A stretch of 64,000 nt of DNA, taken from Diplonema papillatum (Eukaryota > Euglenozoa > Diplonemea > Diplonemida > Diplonemidae). The notes under the pieces are model-generated. The model worked only from the letters and a program-made list of their open reading frames with translations. It made no database searches and was not told where the DNA came from. Positions 63,135-64,000 of this stretch are shown here, piece after piece. How positions within the stretch are numbered: the first letter of the stretch is position 1; each line of letters begins with the position of its first letter. The DNA is taken from NCBI GenBank assembly GCA_030068145.1, contig JAPJBO010000044.1, forward strand, positions 1 through 64,000. The letters run 5' to 3'. The position numbers and the translations under genes are program-made.

Positions 63135-63390
63135 TATATTACCCAAAAGAAAAAGGCCGCTCCAGGTCCAGGAACGTGACGGTCAACCACAGCTTGCAAG
63201 GCTTGAGTCGGAGGCAGCACAGTGCCACAACCCCGTCCGCTCCTGCCCTGTGGCTGACCGTCTCGACGAGCTTGTGTTCAGCGCGAGCGCCAAGCCCCAA
63301 GGTGCGCCACGCCTTGATGCTTTAGTTTGGGAATCGGTAGCCACTTGACCCGTAGGCCCGTGGCTCTGCAGTACCGCCGAATGAGAGTAA
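63135..63390 (+). repeat. family C repeat, copy interrupted at its head
   Basis: AAAAGAAAAAGGCCGCTCCA ... AACCACAGCTTGCAAGGCTT ... GGCTCTGCAGTACCGCCGAA, matching 35100-35330. Confidence 0.88.
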
Positions 63391-63639
63391 AAAAAAAAAC
63401 AAAACAAAAAATAAAAAGAATTGTCGCAAAAATGCAAAACACAGCGTTTCCAGGAAAGATAGGTGGGGGGGTGGTATTTACACGGTGCGCGCGAAGGCGC
63501 CGGGGGCGCTGGAGGGCAGACCTATGTGATACAAGCCGCGGTTACTTTTGGACAAAGTTGCGGGGGTGTCAGCTCCGAGCCACCGAAACGAAAGCGCTGA
63601 CCAAACCGCCTACGGTCAATATCTGCAAACCCCTGGAAC

Positions 63640-63941
63640 CAGGGCTTACGCTCCGTTTTCGGTCTCAGAGAAAATACGTGTGGACCACGTGTGGGCGCTT
63701 ACGGTTCGAGAAAAAACTTTCCCCCTCATGTGCGACGGGAAAAAAAAAATAGTGTCGCTACTGACTTGGCGACACCTGGCTGTGCGGCCTTGACCGCTAG
63801 TGGGCCTAGACTCCCCTGCATGTGGACCAATAAATCAAAAATCCACATGTGGTACCTGTGGATTCACACGTGGGGGAACAAAATCCAAAAAGAATTAACG
63901 TGTGGAAATCCACACGTTCCACACGTGGAGCGTAAGCCCTG
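63640..63941 (-). mobile_element. hAT-type MITE family 2, copy 3
   Basis: 302 bp in reverse orientation relative to copies 1 and 2. Ends CAGGGCTTACGCTCC / GGAGCGTAAGCCCTG, with an exact 8-bp duplication CCTGGAAC (63632-63639 and 63942-63949). Confidence 0.95.
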
Positions 63942-64000
63942 CCTGGAACCTCTGAACTATTACCCTGACTTACACCCTACAAAAAACCCCTCGGGTGGGC

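Overview
The window is nuclear DNA of a eukaryote, most likely a repeat-rich, GC-rich protist or alga. An alveolate or stramenopile relative is my guess; the sequence does not settle it. Evidence for a eukaryote: genes are split by GT..AG introns of about 0.2-2.6 kb, and the donors I could place read GTATG, GTATA, GTCTG or GTTTG with mostly ACAG acceptors. The proteins are typical eukaryotic signalling and trafficking types: ArfGAP, RabGAP/TBC, TLDc, U-box, and a PPP phosphatase with EF-hands. There is also a fragment of the 5' end of 18S rRNA. No bacterial operon or ribosome-binding-site logic is seen.

Layout. 1-2.2 kb: a 41-bp satellite in two head-to-head arms. 2.6-5.3 kb: ArfGAP-like gene with DPF/DLF tail and two MITE-bearing introns. 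5.4-6.0 kb: eroded retroelement-like ORF. 6.9-9.1 kb: LRR gene preceded by three copies of its 5' exon. 9.0-12.8 kb: MITEs, a captured U-box exon, and a broken endogenous RNA-virus helicase on the minus strand. 13.2-16.4 kb: retroelement remnant, U-box gene and its broken tandem copy. 18.9-20.8 kb: a foldback-type element with 9-bp target duplication. 22.4-26.7 kb: four and a half tandem copies of one gene, only the last complete. 27.6-29.8 kb: TLDc gene. 31.6-34.7 kb: tandem 5' exons of a basic/acidic nuclear-type protein, ending in a large TG microsatellite. 35.4-38.5 kb: three roughly 1-kb repeat units with hAT-type MITEs. 38.7-40.7 kb: zinc-finger gene with two 3' ghost copies. 41.4-46.6 kb: TBC RabGAP locus, with one copy inflated by 151 units of an 18-bp coding repeat. 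46.9 kb: transketolase-like fragment. 48.7-57.2 kb: six-exon, EF-hand phosphatase gene whose third intron holds a MITE, a retroelement fragment and the 18S fragment. 57.2-64 kb: mostly dispersed repeats.

Two themes link the genes. First, several encode membrane-facing signalling or traffic proteins, and three to four begin with a predicted N-myristoylation signal, two of these with adjacent cysteines for palmitoylation. Second, at least seven loci carry partial copies of themselves next to the complete copy, mostly 5'-exon copies upstream. This points to recurrent unequal duplication, helped by a dense population of short inverted-repeat elements with recognisable target-site duplications.
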